A stretch of DNA of 64,000 nt. It comes from Microbacterium esteraromaticum. Its GTDB lineage: Bacteria; Actinomycetota; Actinomycetes; Actinomycetales; Microbacteriaceae. The position numbers and the translations under genes are program-made. Numbering within the stretch: position 1 is the stretch's first letter; the number at the start of each line of letters is the position of its first letter. A model generated the notes under the pieces. The model was not told the DNA's origin. It did no database searches and was given only the letters and a program-made list of their open reading frames with translations. Positions 37,740 through 46,662 of this stretch are shown here, one piece after another. Location: NCBI RefSeq assembly GCF_017303215.1, contig NZ_JAEMWU010000001.1:1-64000 (forward strand), in the 5' to 3' direction.

Positions 37740-39082
37740 GCGGCATGTTCCGGTCGTTCCGCACCTTCAACTACCGCACCTGGTTCCTCGGCGGCGTCAT
37801 CTCGAACATCGGCGGCTGGATGCAGGCGACCGCCCAGGACTGGGTGGTGCTCACCGAGCTGACCGACAACGACGCCACCGCGATGGGCATCACCATGGCG
37901 CTGCAGTTCGGCCCACCGCTAGTGCTGGTCAGCATGACCGGTTGGGTGGCCGACCGGTTCGACCGGCGCAAGGTGCTTCTCGTGACGCAATCCACGCTGA
38001 TGCTGCTGGCGCTCGGCGTCGCGGCGCTGCTGCTGACCGGCGTCATGACGCTTCCGCTGATGTTCTGCTTCGCGGCAGCGTTCGGCGTCGCGAACGCCTT
38101 CGACGCCCCGGCCCGCCAGGCGTTCGTGTCGGACATGGTGAGCATCGACGACGCCTCGAATGCCGTCGCGCTGAACTCGGCGGCGTTCAACATGGCCCGC
38201 CTGATCGGCCCGGCCGTCGGCGGTCTGCTGATCGTCGTGCTCGGCAGCGGATGGGTATTCGTCGCCAACGCCGTCACCTTCCTCGCCATGATCATCGCCC
38301 TGCTCGCGATGCGCGTGCACGAGCTGATCCCCCGCACCAAGGACCACCGCTCGGGTGGCCTCGCCGAGGGCTTCCGGTACGTCTGGGGCCGGCCCGACCT
38401 CGTCGTGGTGTTCGTGATGGTGTTCCTGATCGGCGCGTTCGGCATGAACTTCCCGATCTTCGCCTCGACGATGGCTCTGGAGTTCGGCAAGGACGCCGAT
38501 GGCTACGGCGTGCTCAGTTCGGTACTCGCGATCGGGTCCGTGGCGGGCGCACTGCTCGCGGCGCGGCGCGACCGCGCCCGGGTGAGGGTGCTGGTGCTCT
38601 CGGCGGGAGGGTTCGGGCTGGCATCCGTCCTCTCGGCGTTCTCGCCGACGTACTGGACCTACGCGTTCGTGCTCGTCTTCGTCGGGTTCAGCATCGTCTC
38701 GATGCTGACCACCGCCAACGGCTACGTGCAGACGACGACCGACCCGGCACTGCGCGGCCGAGTGCTCGCGCTGTACATGGCGGTCATCATGGGGTCGACG
38801 CCGATCGGCGCGCCGATCGCCGGGTGGATCGTCGATGCGTTCTCGGCGCGCACCGCGATCGTCGTCGGCGGCGTCGCCGGCATCATCGCATTCGGGATCG
38901 GCGTCGGGTGGATGCTGTGGTCCGGCCGCCTGCACCGGCGCGAGGGTGCGAGGTTCCGGCTCACGCTCGACGAGACCCGACCGGTCTCGGTCGTGCGCGC
39001 GATGGAACCCGAGACCTTCGACGAGCGCACCGCGATCACCTCGCCGATCCGCCTGCCCCGCCTTCGCAAGAGCAAGCGCTGA
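37736..39082 (+). CDS. MFS transporter, DHA3/EntS-like
   Basis: 448-residue, 12-helix major facilitator. The motif GWVADRFDRRKVLL after the second helix and RTFNYRTWFLGGVISNIGGW at the N-terminus resemble the EntS/MFS_3 group that exports siderophores, macrolides or other drugs. The ~50-residue C-terminal tail is charged and cytoplasmic. It is coupled by a 4-bp overlap to marR and followed after 3 bp by a second efflux gene, forming an inducible resistance operon. Confidence 0.88.
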   Translation: MSGMFRSFRTFNYRTWFLGGVISNIGGWMQATAQDWVVLTELTDNDATAMGITMALQFGPPLVLVSMTGWVADRFDRRKVLLVTQSTLMLLALGVAALLLTGVMTLPLMFCFAAAFGVANAFDAPARQAFVSDMVSIDDASNAVALNSAAFNMARLIGPAVGGLLIVVLGSGWVFVANAVTFLAMIIALLAMRVHELIPRTKDHRSGGLAEGFRYVWGRPDLVVVFVMVFLIGAFGMNFPIFASTMALEFGKDADGYGVLSSVLAIGSVAGALLAARRDRARVRVLVLSAGGFGLASVLSAFSPTYWTYAFVLVFVGFSIVSMLTTANGYVQTTTDPALRGRVLALYMAVIMGSTPIGAPIAGWIVDAFSARTAIVVGGVAGIIAFGIGVGWMLWSGRLHRREGARFRLTLDETRPVSVVRAMEPETFDERTAITSPIRLPRLRKSKR

Positions 39083-39085
39083 CCC

Positions 39086-40270
39086 GTGCAGCGGCATCCG
39101 CGCTCACTGCTCCTCGCGCTCGGCGCGCTGACGGCCTTCGGCCCGCTCTCACTCGATGTCTACCTGCCGTCGCTGCCACAGCTCGGCAGTGACCTGGGCG
39201 CCTCCGAGTCGCTGACCCAGTTCACCCTGAGTGCGTGCATGATCGGCCTGGCGCTGGGCCAGCTGCTGTGGGGGCCGATCAGTGACCGGTACGGACGGCG
39301 GATGCCGCTGTTCATCGCGATCACCGGGTTCATCGTCACCTCGCTGCTGTGCGCCGTAGCACCCACGATCGAGGTGCTGATCGGCATCCGCATCGTGCAG
39401 GGACTGTGTGGCGCCGCCGGAATGGTGATCGCCCGCGCCGTGGTGCACGACCTGTTCTCGGGTGCCGAAGCGGTCGCGGCGTACTCCACACTCGCCGCCG
39501 TGCTCGGCATCACGCCGGTGCTCGCCCCGCTCGTGGGCGGCGGCATCGCCCTGGTGTCGGACTGGCGTGGCGTCTTCGTGACGCTCGCCGTGATCGGTGC
39601 GCTGCTGCTCGCGGTCGCCGCCCTCGCCGTCCCCGAGACGCACGCCCCCGACGACCGCACCGCCGGTGGCATCCGCAACGACTTCCGCGGCATCGGTGCG
39701 GCCCTCACGAACGGTCCGTTCATGCTCGCGGCCGCCACGCTCGGTCTCGCCTCGATCGCCCTGTTCTCGTACCTGCAGATGTCGCCGTTCGTGCTGCAGC
39801 AGCAGTACGGTCTGAGTCCGCAGGGCTTCGCCCTGGTGTTCGCGGCGAACTCGGTCGGCATCCTCGCCGCTGCGACCCTCAACCGGCGCCTCGCCCGCCG
39901 AGCCCCCGCTCAGCGGGTCGTGCGGTGGTCGTTGTCGATCGCCGCGGCAGCCGCGATCGCGGTGCTGCTGGCCGGAATGCTCGACTCGTCACTGCCGTGG
40001 CTGCTGGTGCCGCTGTTCGTTGTCATGTCATCGCACGGCATCAACAACCCCTCGCTCACCGCGCTCGGTTTGGGCCAGATCACGCGCAGCGCCGGGTCGG
40101 CATCCGCCGTGCTCGGCACCGTCTCGATGCTGCTGGGCGCCCTCGTGCCGCCGCTGGTCTCGCTGTTCGGAGTCTCGGCCGCGGTTCTCGGCGGAACCAT
40201 GCTCGCAGCGCTCGTCGGGGCACTCGTGCTGCTGGCCGTGGCGAGCGCCCGCGGCGCCCGGAACGCGTAG
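39086..40270 (+). CDS. Bcr/CflA-family multidrug efflux MFS transporter
   Basis: 394 residues, 12 helices. ALTAFGPLSLDVYLPSLPQL at the N-terminus and GPISDRYGRRMPL in the first cytoplasmic loop are characteristic of the Bcr/CflA group, drug:proton antiporters for bicyclomycin, chloramphenicol or sulfonamides. GTG start 3 bp after the preceding MFS gene, so it belongs to the same marR-led operon. Having two different MFS pumps under one MarR is a little unusual. Confidence 0.9.
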   Translation: MQRHPRSLLLALGALTAFGPLSLDVYLPSLPQLGSDLGASESLTQFTLSACMIGLALGQLLWGPISDRYGRRMPLFIAITGFIVTSLLCAVAPTIEVLIGIRIVQGLCGAAGMVIARAVVHDLFSGAEAVAAYSTLAAVLGITPVLAPLVGGGIALVSDWRGVFVTLAVIGALLLAVAALAVPETHAPDDRTAGGIRNDFRGIGAALTNGPFMLAAATLGLASIALFSYLQMSPFVLQQQYGLSPQGFALVFAANSVGILAAATLNRRLARRAPAQRVVRWSLSIAAAAAIAVLLAGMLDSSLPWLLVPLFVVMSSHGINNPSLTALGLGQITRSAGSASAVLGTVSMLLGALVPPLVSLFGVSAAVLGGTMLAALVGALVLLAVASARGARNA

Positions 40271-40316
40271 CCCCGCCTCGCGCGAAGATCAGGCGCACGA
40301 CGCGGGCCGGGGCTCG

Positions 40317-40322
40317 TAACGT
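40317..40322 (+). promoter_or_regulatory. -10 element for a probably leaderless transcript
   Basis: TAACGT lies exactly six bases before the GTG at 40329, the spacing seen in leaderless actinobacterial genes, so transcription would start on the GTG itself. The -35 region is poor. The GGAG between them is too close to act as a ribosome site for this start. Confidence 0.45.
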
Positions 40323-40328
40323 GGAGTC

Positions 40329-41918
40329 GTGAGGCGATCCGGTGCGGCGGCAGCGGCCGGTGGCGCGGCAGCGCTGCTGGGCGCAGGAGCAGGCGAGCTC
40401 GTCGCGGCCCTGGCGGCTCCGACGGCCAGCCCGTTCGCCGTGATCGGCGGCGCCCTCATCGACGCGGCGCCGACATGGGCGAAAGACACCGCGATCGCCT
40501 GGTTCGGCACGGCCGACAAGCTCGCGCTGCTGATCGGCATCGGCGTCGCGCTGCTCGCCGTTGCGGCCATCGCAGGCGTCGCCGAATCTCGGTGGCGGGG
40601 TGTCGGCGTCATCGCGTTCGCCGCGCTGGGCGTCGGAGTCGGCGTTCTCGCGCTCACCCGGGCCGACGCGGGACCACTGTCGTGGCTGCCCGCCGTCATC
40701 GCGGGCGCCGTCGCAGCGGTGTTCCTGCGCACGCTGCTCTCGCTCGCGCCTGCCGAAGGGGTCGTGCCCGCCGAAGGGGTCGTGCCCGCCGAGGGTGTCG
40801 TGCCGTCCGAGAGGGTCGCGCCGGAGGGCGCACCATCTGACACGTCCGCGCACTCCCGGCGGCGCTTCCTCGCCTGGACCGGTGGTGCCGCGATCGTCGG
40901 GGTCGCCTTGGCGGTGGGCGGCACGCTTGCCCGCGCCGGCTCGACCGCGGTCATGGTCGTGCGCGACGCGATCCGCCTGCCCCGACCGGCCCTGCCCGCT
41001 CCGGCGGCGCCGGCCGGCGCAGCGCTCGATGTCGCCGGGCTCAGCCCACTGATCACTCCGAACAGCGACTTCTACCGCATCGACACCGCCCTCGTGGTGC
41101 CCACCGTCGACCCGGCGCAGTGGCAGCTGCGCATCCATGGTCTGGTCGACCACGAGGTGCGGCTGACCTGGGACGAGCTGCTCGCCCTGCCGCTGATCGA
41201 GGCACCGGTCACCCTGTCGTGCGTATCGAATCCGGTGGGTGGAGACCTGGTCGGCAACGCTGTGTGGCTGGGATACCCGATCCGCGAGCTCCTTGCCCGT
41301 GCTCAGCCGCACGCCGACGCCGATATGGTGCTGTCGACCTCGGCCGACGGCTTCACCGCCGGCACACCCTTGGAAGCGCTCACCGACGACCGCGACGCTC
41401 TGCTCGCGATCGGCATGAACGGCGAACCCCTCCCTCTGGAGCACGGCTTTCCCGTGCGGATGGTGGTGCCCGGCCTGTACGGGTACGTCTCGGCGACGAA
41501 GTGGGTGACCGACCTTGAGGTGACCCGCTTCGATCGGTCGCGGGCGTACTGGACCGACCGCGGCTGGTCGGCACGCGGCCCGATCAAACTGCAGTCGCGC
41601 ATCGACGTACCACGCTCGGGAGCGCAGATCACCGCCGGCGACGCCGTGATCGCCGGCGTCGCCTGGCAGCCCGGCACCGGTGTATCCGGCGTCGAGGTGC
41701 AGGTCGACGACGAGCCGTGGCAGCGTGCCGAGCTCGCCCCGGCGCTCTCGTCCGACACGTGGGTGCAGTGGCGGATGCCCTGGCGCGCCACCCCGGGGGC
41801 GCACGTGCTGCGCTGCCGGGCGATCGATGCCGACGGGAACGCCCAGACCGGGGCATCCGCTCCTCCCGCGCCCGACGGCGCGACCGGATGGCACACCGTC
41901 ACCGCGACCGTGGCGTGA
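40329..41918 (+). CDS. Membrane-anchored molybdopterin oxidoreductase, sulfite-oxidase family
   Basis: 529 residues. Several hydrophobic helices come first (about 8-30, 65-84, 91-110, 118-137), then a repeat-rich linker (142-165). A Tat-like motif SRRRFLAW (176-183) precedes another hydrophobic helix. After that come an oxidoreductase molybdopterin domain (about 240-420) with the Mo-binding Cys298 in TLSCVSNPVGGD, and a C-terminal dimerisation domain. The catalytic part is probably outside the membrane. The internal twin-arginine motif suggests Sec/Tat dual insertion. It likely oxidises sulfite or reduces a sulfoxide; the electron partner is not encoded nearby. Confidence 0.85.
   Translation: MRRSGAAAAAGGAAALLGAGAGELVAALAAPTASPFAVIGGALIDAAPTWAKDTAIAWFGTADKLALLIGIGVALLAVAAIAGVAESRWRGVGVIAFAALGVGVGVLALTRADAGPLSWLPAVIAGAVAAVFLRTLLSLAPAEGVVPAEGVVPAEGVVPSERVAPEGAPSDTSAHSRRRFLAWTGGAAIVGVALAVGGTLARAGSTAVMVVRDAIRLPRPALPAPAAPAGAALDVAGLSPLITPNSDFYRIDTALVVPTVDPAQWQLRIHGLVDHEVRLTWDELLALPLIEAPVTLSCVSNPVGGDLVGNAVWLGYPIRELLARAQPHADADMVLSTSADGFTAGTPLEALTDDRDALLAIGMNGEPLPLEHGFPVRMVVPGLYGYVSATKWVTDLEVTRFDRSRAYWTDRGWSARGPIKLQSRIDVPRSGAQITAGDAVIAGVAWQPGTGVSGVEVQVDDEPWQRAELAPALSSDTWVQWRMPWRATPGAHVLRCRAIDADGNAQTGASAPPAPDGATGWHTVTATVA
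40752..40823 (+). repeat. 18-bp tandem repeat in the oxidoreductase linker
   Basis: Four in-frame 18-bp units encode AEGVVP, AEGVVP, AEGVVP and SERVAP. The first two are identical at DNA level and the third differs at two wobble positions, so expansion is recent. They lie between the helical anchor and the Tat-like motif, a place where length variation is tolerated. Confidence 0.8.
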
Positions 41919-41938
41919 GCCCCATTCCGCCGGCGGCA

Positions 41939-41960
41939 CGACAGGAGTAGCGTCCTGTCG
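41939..41960. promoter_or_regulatory. Dyad over the ABC exporter promoter
   Basis: CGACAGGA and its complement TCCTGTCG flank a six-base loop and end one base before the ATG at 41962. A possible -10 (TAGCGT, 41948-41953) lies inside the dyad with eight bases to the start codon. This looks like a TetR-type operator or a hairpin masking the start; no TetR gene is nearby in the window. Confidence 0.5.
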
Positions 41961-41961
41961 C

Positions 41962-42909
41962 ATGGACCTCATCATCCGCACGCGCGGGCTGACGAAGACG
42001 TACGGACGGGTGCACGCCCTCGACGGCCTCGACCTCGAGATCGGTGCCGGGCAGGTGCACGGCTTCCTCGGCCCCAACGGCGCCGGCAAGTCCACCGCGA
42101 TCCGCGTGTGCCTGGGGCTGGCGCGCAAGACGGGCGGAGATGCGTCGGTGTTCGGCGAGGATCCGTGGACGTCGGCCGCGCGCCTGCATCGGCGCATCGC
42201 GTACGTGCCCGGCGATGTCAGCCTGTGGCCGAACCTGTCGGGCGGCGAGGCGATCGACCTGCTCGCCCGGTTGCGCGGCGCCCGCACCGACGCCGCCGAC
42301 TACCGCGCACAGCGAGCGCGTCTGCTGGACGTGTTCCAGCTCGACCCACATAAGAAGGGTCGCTCGTACTCGAAGGGCAACCGGCAGAAGGTCGCGCTCG
42401 TCGCGGCTCTCGCGGTTCCCGCCGACCTGTACATCCTCGATGAGCCGACCAGCGGCCTGGACCCGCTGATGGAAGTGACGTTTCGGCATGAGCTCACCCG
42501 ATTGAGGGACGGCGGCGCGACCGTGCTGCTCTCGAGCCACATCCTGAGCGAAGTCGAGCACACGTGCGATCACGTCTCGATCATCCGAGCGGGGCGCATC
42601 GTCGAGACCGGCACCCTCACCGACCTGCGGCACCTTACCCGCACCGAGGTCTCGTTCGACGCGACCTCCGACGACGCCCTGACAGGGATCCCCGAAGCCC
42701 ACGACGGCGCTGTGCGTGGCGGCCGCGCCCGATTCACGGTCGACAGCGACCGGGTCACCGCCGTCCTCCCGGAACTCTCCCGTCGGGCCGTGACGGGACT
42801 GCGCATCGAACCGCCCTCGCTGGAGGAGCTGTTCCTGCGTCACTACGGCGACGTGGTGAACGACACAGCGTCCAACACGGTGGACGCACGCGGGAAGCTC
42901 CGTCGATGA
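41962..42909 (+). CDS. ABC transporter ATP-binding protein
   Basis: 315-residue nucleotide-binding subunit of an ABC-2-type exporter. Walker A GPNGAGKST is at 37-45, the signature reads YSKGNRQKV at 136-144 in place of LSGGQ, and Walker B LYILDEP is at 156-162. A ~90-residue C-terminal extension follows, as in DrrA/tetronasin-type exporters. Its stop overlaps the permease start as ATGA. It powers export of a drug or lipid-like compound. Confidence 0.92.
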   Translation: MDLIIRTRGLTKTYGRVHALDGLDLEIGAGQVHGFLGPNGAGKSTAIRVCLGLARKTGGDASVFGEDPWTSAARLHRRIAYVPGDVSLWPNLSGGEAIDLLARLRGARTDAADYRAQRARLLDVFQLDPHKKGRSYSKGNRQKVALVAALAVPADLYILDEPTSGLDPLMEVTFRHELTRLRDGGATVLLSSHILSEVEHTCDHVSIIRAGRIVETGTLTDLRHLTRTEVSFDATSDDALTGIPEAHDGAVRGGRARFTVDSDRVTAVLPELSRRAVTGLRIEPPSLEELFLRHYGDVVNDTASNTVDARGKLRR

Positions 42910-44507
42910 GGACGCTCCTGCTGCTGCGGCTGCGCCGTGACCGCCTGCAGGTGCCGCTGTGGGTCGTCGGCACGACGCTGCTCGCTGCTGCCGCGGTCGG
43001 CGGTGTCACCGCCTCGTTCACGACCGAGGCCGACCGCCACGGGCTGCTGGCCGCGGTGATGGCCAATCCGGTCATCCTGCTGTTCCGCGGGTTGCCGTCC
43101 GGGTCGGGCGAGGCGCAGGTCGCGGTGTTCCTGATCCTCCCGTTCCTGTCGATGCTCGTCGGCATGATGAGCGTGTTCCTCGCCGTGCGCCACACCCGCA
43201 CCGATGAGGAGCAGGGGCGGGCCGAACTGGTCGCCGCAACCCCCGCAGCGCGAATCCTGCCCCTGGCGGCGACCACCCTGCACGGCCTCCTCGTCACCAC
43301 CGTGATCGGCGTCGGCATCGCCCTCGCGTTCATCACCCTGGGGTACCCGGTCGCGGGCTCACTCATCGCAGGGCTCGCCGTGGCATCCGTCGGTCTGTGC
43401 TTTCTCGGGGTCGGGCTGCTGTCGGCGCAGCTGATGCGCACCTCACGCGGCGCGAATTCCCTGGCCGTCTGGCTGCTGGTCGCGGCATACCTGACCGCCG
43501 GGCTCGGCAACGCGCTCGGCACGCCCAGCGACGACCTCACCCGTCTGGAGAGCAGCCCGCTGACCTGGCTGTCGCCCATCGGATGGGCCGAGAACACCCG
43601 CGCCTACGCCGATGACGTCGCCTGGCCGGCGCTGCTGGGCATCGCCCTGGGCGCGCTGCTCGCGAGCGCAGCGTTCCTCGTGCAGTCGACGCGCGATCTC
43701 GGCGAGGGCATCGTGCCGCAGCGGCACGGTCGTGCCTCGGCGTCGCGGATGCTGGGATCGCCGATCGGCCTGGCCTGGCGTCTGTCGCGCGGCGCCGCGT
43801 GGGGGTGGGCGACGGGCGGGCTGATCGCCGGCGTATTGGCCACGAGCCTCACCTCGGCGATGAACGAGCTCGCCCGGATCGACTCGGTGCAGCAGTTGCT
43901 CGAAGCGATGTCGCAGCAGAACGACATCGAGCAGAGCATGGTCGTGGTCTTCTACCTGATCGTCGGCGTGCTCGCCTCGTGCGCCGCTGTGCAGACGGTC
44001 TGCCGGGCCCGTCAGGAAGAAGCACACGGCACCGCCGAGCCCGTCCTGGCGGGCGCCGTCGACCGAACCCGCTGGCTGGCATCGCACCTCGTGGTGGCGG
44101 CTGCCGCGGCGGCGCTGACCCTGGCCGCCGCGATCGCAGGATCGGCACTGGGAGGTCTGCGCGGCGGTGCCGACCTGGTCGCCGACGCTGTCATCGCCGG
44201 CGTGGGCCAGGCGCTGGCGGCCGCAGTGATCCTAGCGCTGACCGCGGTGGTCTTCGTCGTCGCGCCGCGAGCGACGATCGTCTTCGGGTGGATGCTGGTG
44301 CTCGTCGCGTTGCTCATCGGCCTGTTCGGCCCGCTGTTCTCGCTACCGGAATGGGCGACCCGGCTGTCGCCGTTCGCGCAGGCACCGGTGCCGGGCCCCG
44401 ACGGAATCGATGTCAATGGCGGATGGTGGCTGCTCGCGATCACCGTGCTGGGTGCTGCGGCGGCGCTGTGGCTGATGCGCCGACGCGAGTTGCACCCCGC
44501 ATCCTGA
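42906..44507 (+). CDS. ABC-2-type exporter permease (tetronasin-resistance-like)
   Basis: 533 residues with about twelve hydrophobic helices, arranged as two six-helix halves typical of the TnrB3/ABC polyketide-antibiotic exporter permeases of Actinobacteria. The start RTLLLLRLRRDRLQVPLWV and the late VVFVVAPRATIVFGWMLV helices are characteristic. It is translated from a 4-bp overlap with the ATPase gene. The two together form the complete exporter. Substrate unknown. Confidence 0.88.
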   Translation: MRTLLLLRLRRDRLQVPLWVVGTTLLAAAAVGGVTASFTTEADRHGLLAAVMANPVILLFRGLPSGSGEAQVAVFLILPFLSMLVGMMSVFLAVRHTRTDEEQGRAELVAATPAARILPLAATTLHGLLVTTVIGVGIALAFITLGYPVAGSLIAGLAVASVGLCFLGVGLLSAQLMRTSRGANSLAVWLLVAAYLTAGLGNALGTPSDDLTRLESSPLTWLSPIGWAENTRAYADDVAWPALLGIALGALLASAAFLVQSTRDLGEGIVPQRHGRASASRMLGSPIGLAWRLSRGAAWGWATGGLIAGVLATSLTSAMNELARIDSVQQLLEAMSQQNDIEQSMVVVFYLIVGVLASCAAVQTVCRARQEEAHGTAEPVLAGAVDRTRWLASHLVVAAAAAALTLAAAIAGSALGGLRGGADLVADAVIAGVGQALAAAVILALTAVVFVVAPRATIVFGWMLVLVALLIGLFGPLFSLPEWATRLSPFAQAPVPGPDGIDVNGGWWLLAITVLGAAAALWLMRRRELHPAS

Positions 44508-44552
44508 GGCCGCATTCGTCACCGGTGACCCGCACTGGATAGCGTGGAGGGC

Positions 44553-46409
44553 ATGAGCGGACACGGCGAGGCGACTCAGACGACCGAGACCGAGACGCGC
44601 GAACCCCAGGTTCTGCGATGGGTCTTCTGGCCCGCGGCGGCGATCATCATCGCGTTCGTCTTGTTCACCCTGCTGTTCCCGCAGGTCGCCGAAGAGGTGT
44701 TCGCGGCCGTGCAGACCTCGATCGTGAACGCCTTCAACTGGTACTACGTGCTGATCGCGGCGTTCTTCGTCGCGTTCAGCCTGTTCCTCGGCTTCAGCCG
44801 GTTCGGTGACATCAAGCTCGGGCGAGACGACGAAGAGCCCGAGTTCTCGCTGATGAGCTGGTTCTCGCTGCTGTTCGCCGCCGGAATGGGCATCGGTCTG
44901 GTCTTCTACGGTGTCAGCGAACCGCTCAGCCACTTCGTGAGCCCGCGGCCCGGCGTGACCGGAACACCCGAGCAGCTCGCACAGGGGGCGCTGGGGCAGA
45001 CGTACCTGCACTGGGGTGTGCACGCCTGGTCGATCTATGTCGTGATCGGTCTCGCCCTGTCGTACGCGATCCATCGCCGTCGGCGTCCCGTGTCGATCCG
45101 GTGGACGCTCGAGCCGCTCCTCGGCAAGCGCGTCGAAGGCGGCTGGGGGCACACGATCGACGTGATCGCCCTGGTCGGCACCCTCTTCGGCGTCGCAACC
45201 TCGCTCGGGCTCGGTGTGCTGCAGATGAGCTCGGGCCTGCACGCGGCAGGCTTCGCCGACCCCGACGAGGCGACCCAGGTCGTGCTGATCCTCATCATCT
45301 CGGTGTTCGTGCTGATGTCGGTGCTGTCGGGCGTCACCCGCGGTATGAAGTGGCTGTCGAACGCCAACCTGGTGCTGGCCGGGCTGCTGGTGCTCTACCT
45401 GCTGGCTGTCGGCCCGACCGAGTTCCTGTTGCGCGACTTCGTGCAGTCGATCGGGTACTACGTGCAGAACTTCGTGGGTCTGTCGTTCAACGTGAGTGCG
45501 TTCCAGGGCGAGGCCGGCGAGCAATGGCAGGCGGGGTGGACGTCGTTCTACTGGGGCTGGTGGATCTCATGGGCGCCCTTCGTCGGCATCTTCATCGCCC
45601 GGGTCTCGAAGGGCCGCTCGGTGCGCGAGTTCGTGATCGGCGTGATCATGGTGCCGACGCTGCTCGGCATCCTGTGGTTCGCCGTGCTCGGCGGCTCTGG
45701 GCTGGCGATGGAACTCGCCAACCCGGGCACCCTCACCGGACCCGACGGCGAAGTGGACTTGCAGGGTGCGCTGTTCGAGATGCTGCAGCACGTGCCCGGG
45801 TCGGCAATCGTCAGCATCGGAGTGCTGTTGCTGCTGACGATCTTCTTCGTGACCTCGGCCGATTCGGGCGCCCTGGTGATGGGCATGATCGCCACCGGTG
45901 GCAAGCCCGAACCGCGCCGGTGGATCCGCACGTTCTTCGTCGCGGCGACGGCCCTGCTGGCGATCGCGCTCCTGCTGGCCGGAGGCCTCACCGCGCTGCA
46001 GACGGCGGCGATCACGATCGCACTGCCGTTCAGTGTGGTGATGCTGCTGATCTGCTGGTCGACTGTCGTGGCGTTCACCCGTGAGCGCCGCGCCTATGCG
46101 AAGGCCGAGCGTGCGCAGTTCATCGACCGGATCGGCGACTACTACGGCCTGGAGGTCGAGGCGCACGACGCCACCGGCGTGCTGGGAGCCCAGCCCCGAT
46201 GGATGCGTAGCCTGCAGCGCCGGTTCGGGCTGCCCGTGGCGCCGACCGAACCGTCGCGCATCACGCCGACAGCACTCGCGATCGAGAGCCACGTGGATGC
46301 GTCGCCGTCGACGATCGACGTCGACGTGCTCGTGGATCAGGACGAGCTCGCCGGCCTCGACGACCCCGACGTTCCCTCGCAGGACGCAGGCCCGTTCCTG
46401 AAGGACTGA
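44553..46409 (+). CDS. BCCT-family transporter (betaine/carnitine/choline)
   Basis: 618-residue, 12-helix sodium- or proton-coupled transporter. The glycine-rich GMGIGLVFYGVSEP (111-124) and WWISWAPFVGIFIARVSKGR are diagnostic of BCCT. A long acidic C-terminal tail of ~100 residues follows the last helix; in BetP-like members such tails sense osmotic stress. The start at 44553 has GGAGG three bases upstream and a possible -10 TAGCGT at 44540. It probably imports compatible solutes. Confidence 0.93.
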   Translation: MSGHGEATQTTETETREPQVLRWVFWPAAAIIIAFVLFTLLFPQVAEEVFAAVQTSIVNAFNWYYVLIAAFFVAFSLFLGFSRFGDIKLGRDDEEPEFSLMSWFSLLFAAGMGIGLVFYGVSEPLSHFVSPRPGVTGTPEQLAQGALGQTYLHWGVHAWSIYVVIGLALSYAIHRRRRPVSIRWTLEPLLGKRVEGGWGHTIDVIALVGTLFGVATSLGLGVLQMSSGLHAAGFADPDEATQVVLILIISVFVLMSVLSGVTRGMKWLSNANLVLAGLLVLYLLAVGPTEFLLRDFVQSIGYYVQNFVGLSFNVSAFQGEAGEQWQAGWTSFYWGWWISWAPFVGIFIARVSKGRSVREFVIGVIMVPTLLGILWFAVLGGSGLAMELANPGTLTGPDGEVDLQGALFEMLQHVPGSAIVSIGVLLLLTIFFVTSADSGALVMGMIATGGKPEPRRWIRTFFVAATALLAIALLLAGGLTALQTAAITIALPFSVVMLLICWSTVVAFTRERRAYAKAERAQFIDRIGDYYGLEVEAHDATGVLGAQPRWMRSLQRRFGLPVAPTEPSRITPTALAIESHVDASPSTIDVDVLVDQDELAGLDDPDVPSQDAGPFLKD

Positions 46410-46455
46410 CGCCCCGCGCGCTCGCGCCCAATCCCCACGCGCCCACCCCCCCACC

Positions 46456-46517
46456 CACGAGGGGCCAAGAATCGCGCAGTCCAGCCCCTTGAACGCGACA
46501 TTTCTTGACCCCTCGTG
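46456..46517. repeat. 62-bp palindromic repeat, copy 5 (CACGAGGGG family)
   Basis: Left end CACGAGGGGCCAAGAA, right end (reverse complement) CACGAGGGGTCAAGAAATG, 62 bp. It is the first of a tandem pair; its interior (GCGCAGTCCAGCCCC...) is nearly identical to copy 6 but unlike the other four. It lies between the BCCT gene and convergent rocD. Confidence 0.85.
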
Positions 46518-46549
46518 AAGAAGAGAGCTGTTGCGTGCGCTGCGTGACC

Positions 46550-46611
46550 CACGAGGGGTCAAATTCTGCGCAGTCCAGCCCCCTGAACGCGGCATTTCTT
46601 GACCCCTCGTG
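46550..46611. repeat. 62-bp palindromic repeat, copy 6 (CACGAGGGG family)
   Basis: Left end CACGAGGGGTCAAATT, right end (reverse complement) CACGAGGGGTCAAGAAATG, 62 bp, starting 94 bp after copy 5 with almost the same interior, so the pair arose by recent local duplication. A short GCGTGCGTTGCGTGCG-like tract separates it from rocD. Nothing else is seen in the 253-bp gap. Confidence 0.85.
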
Positions 46612-46662
46612 AGGAGGAGAGGTGTTGCGTGCGTTGCGTGCGCTGTGTGCGGTGCGCGCGGG

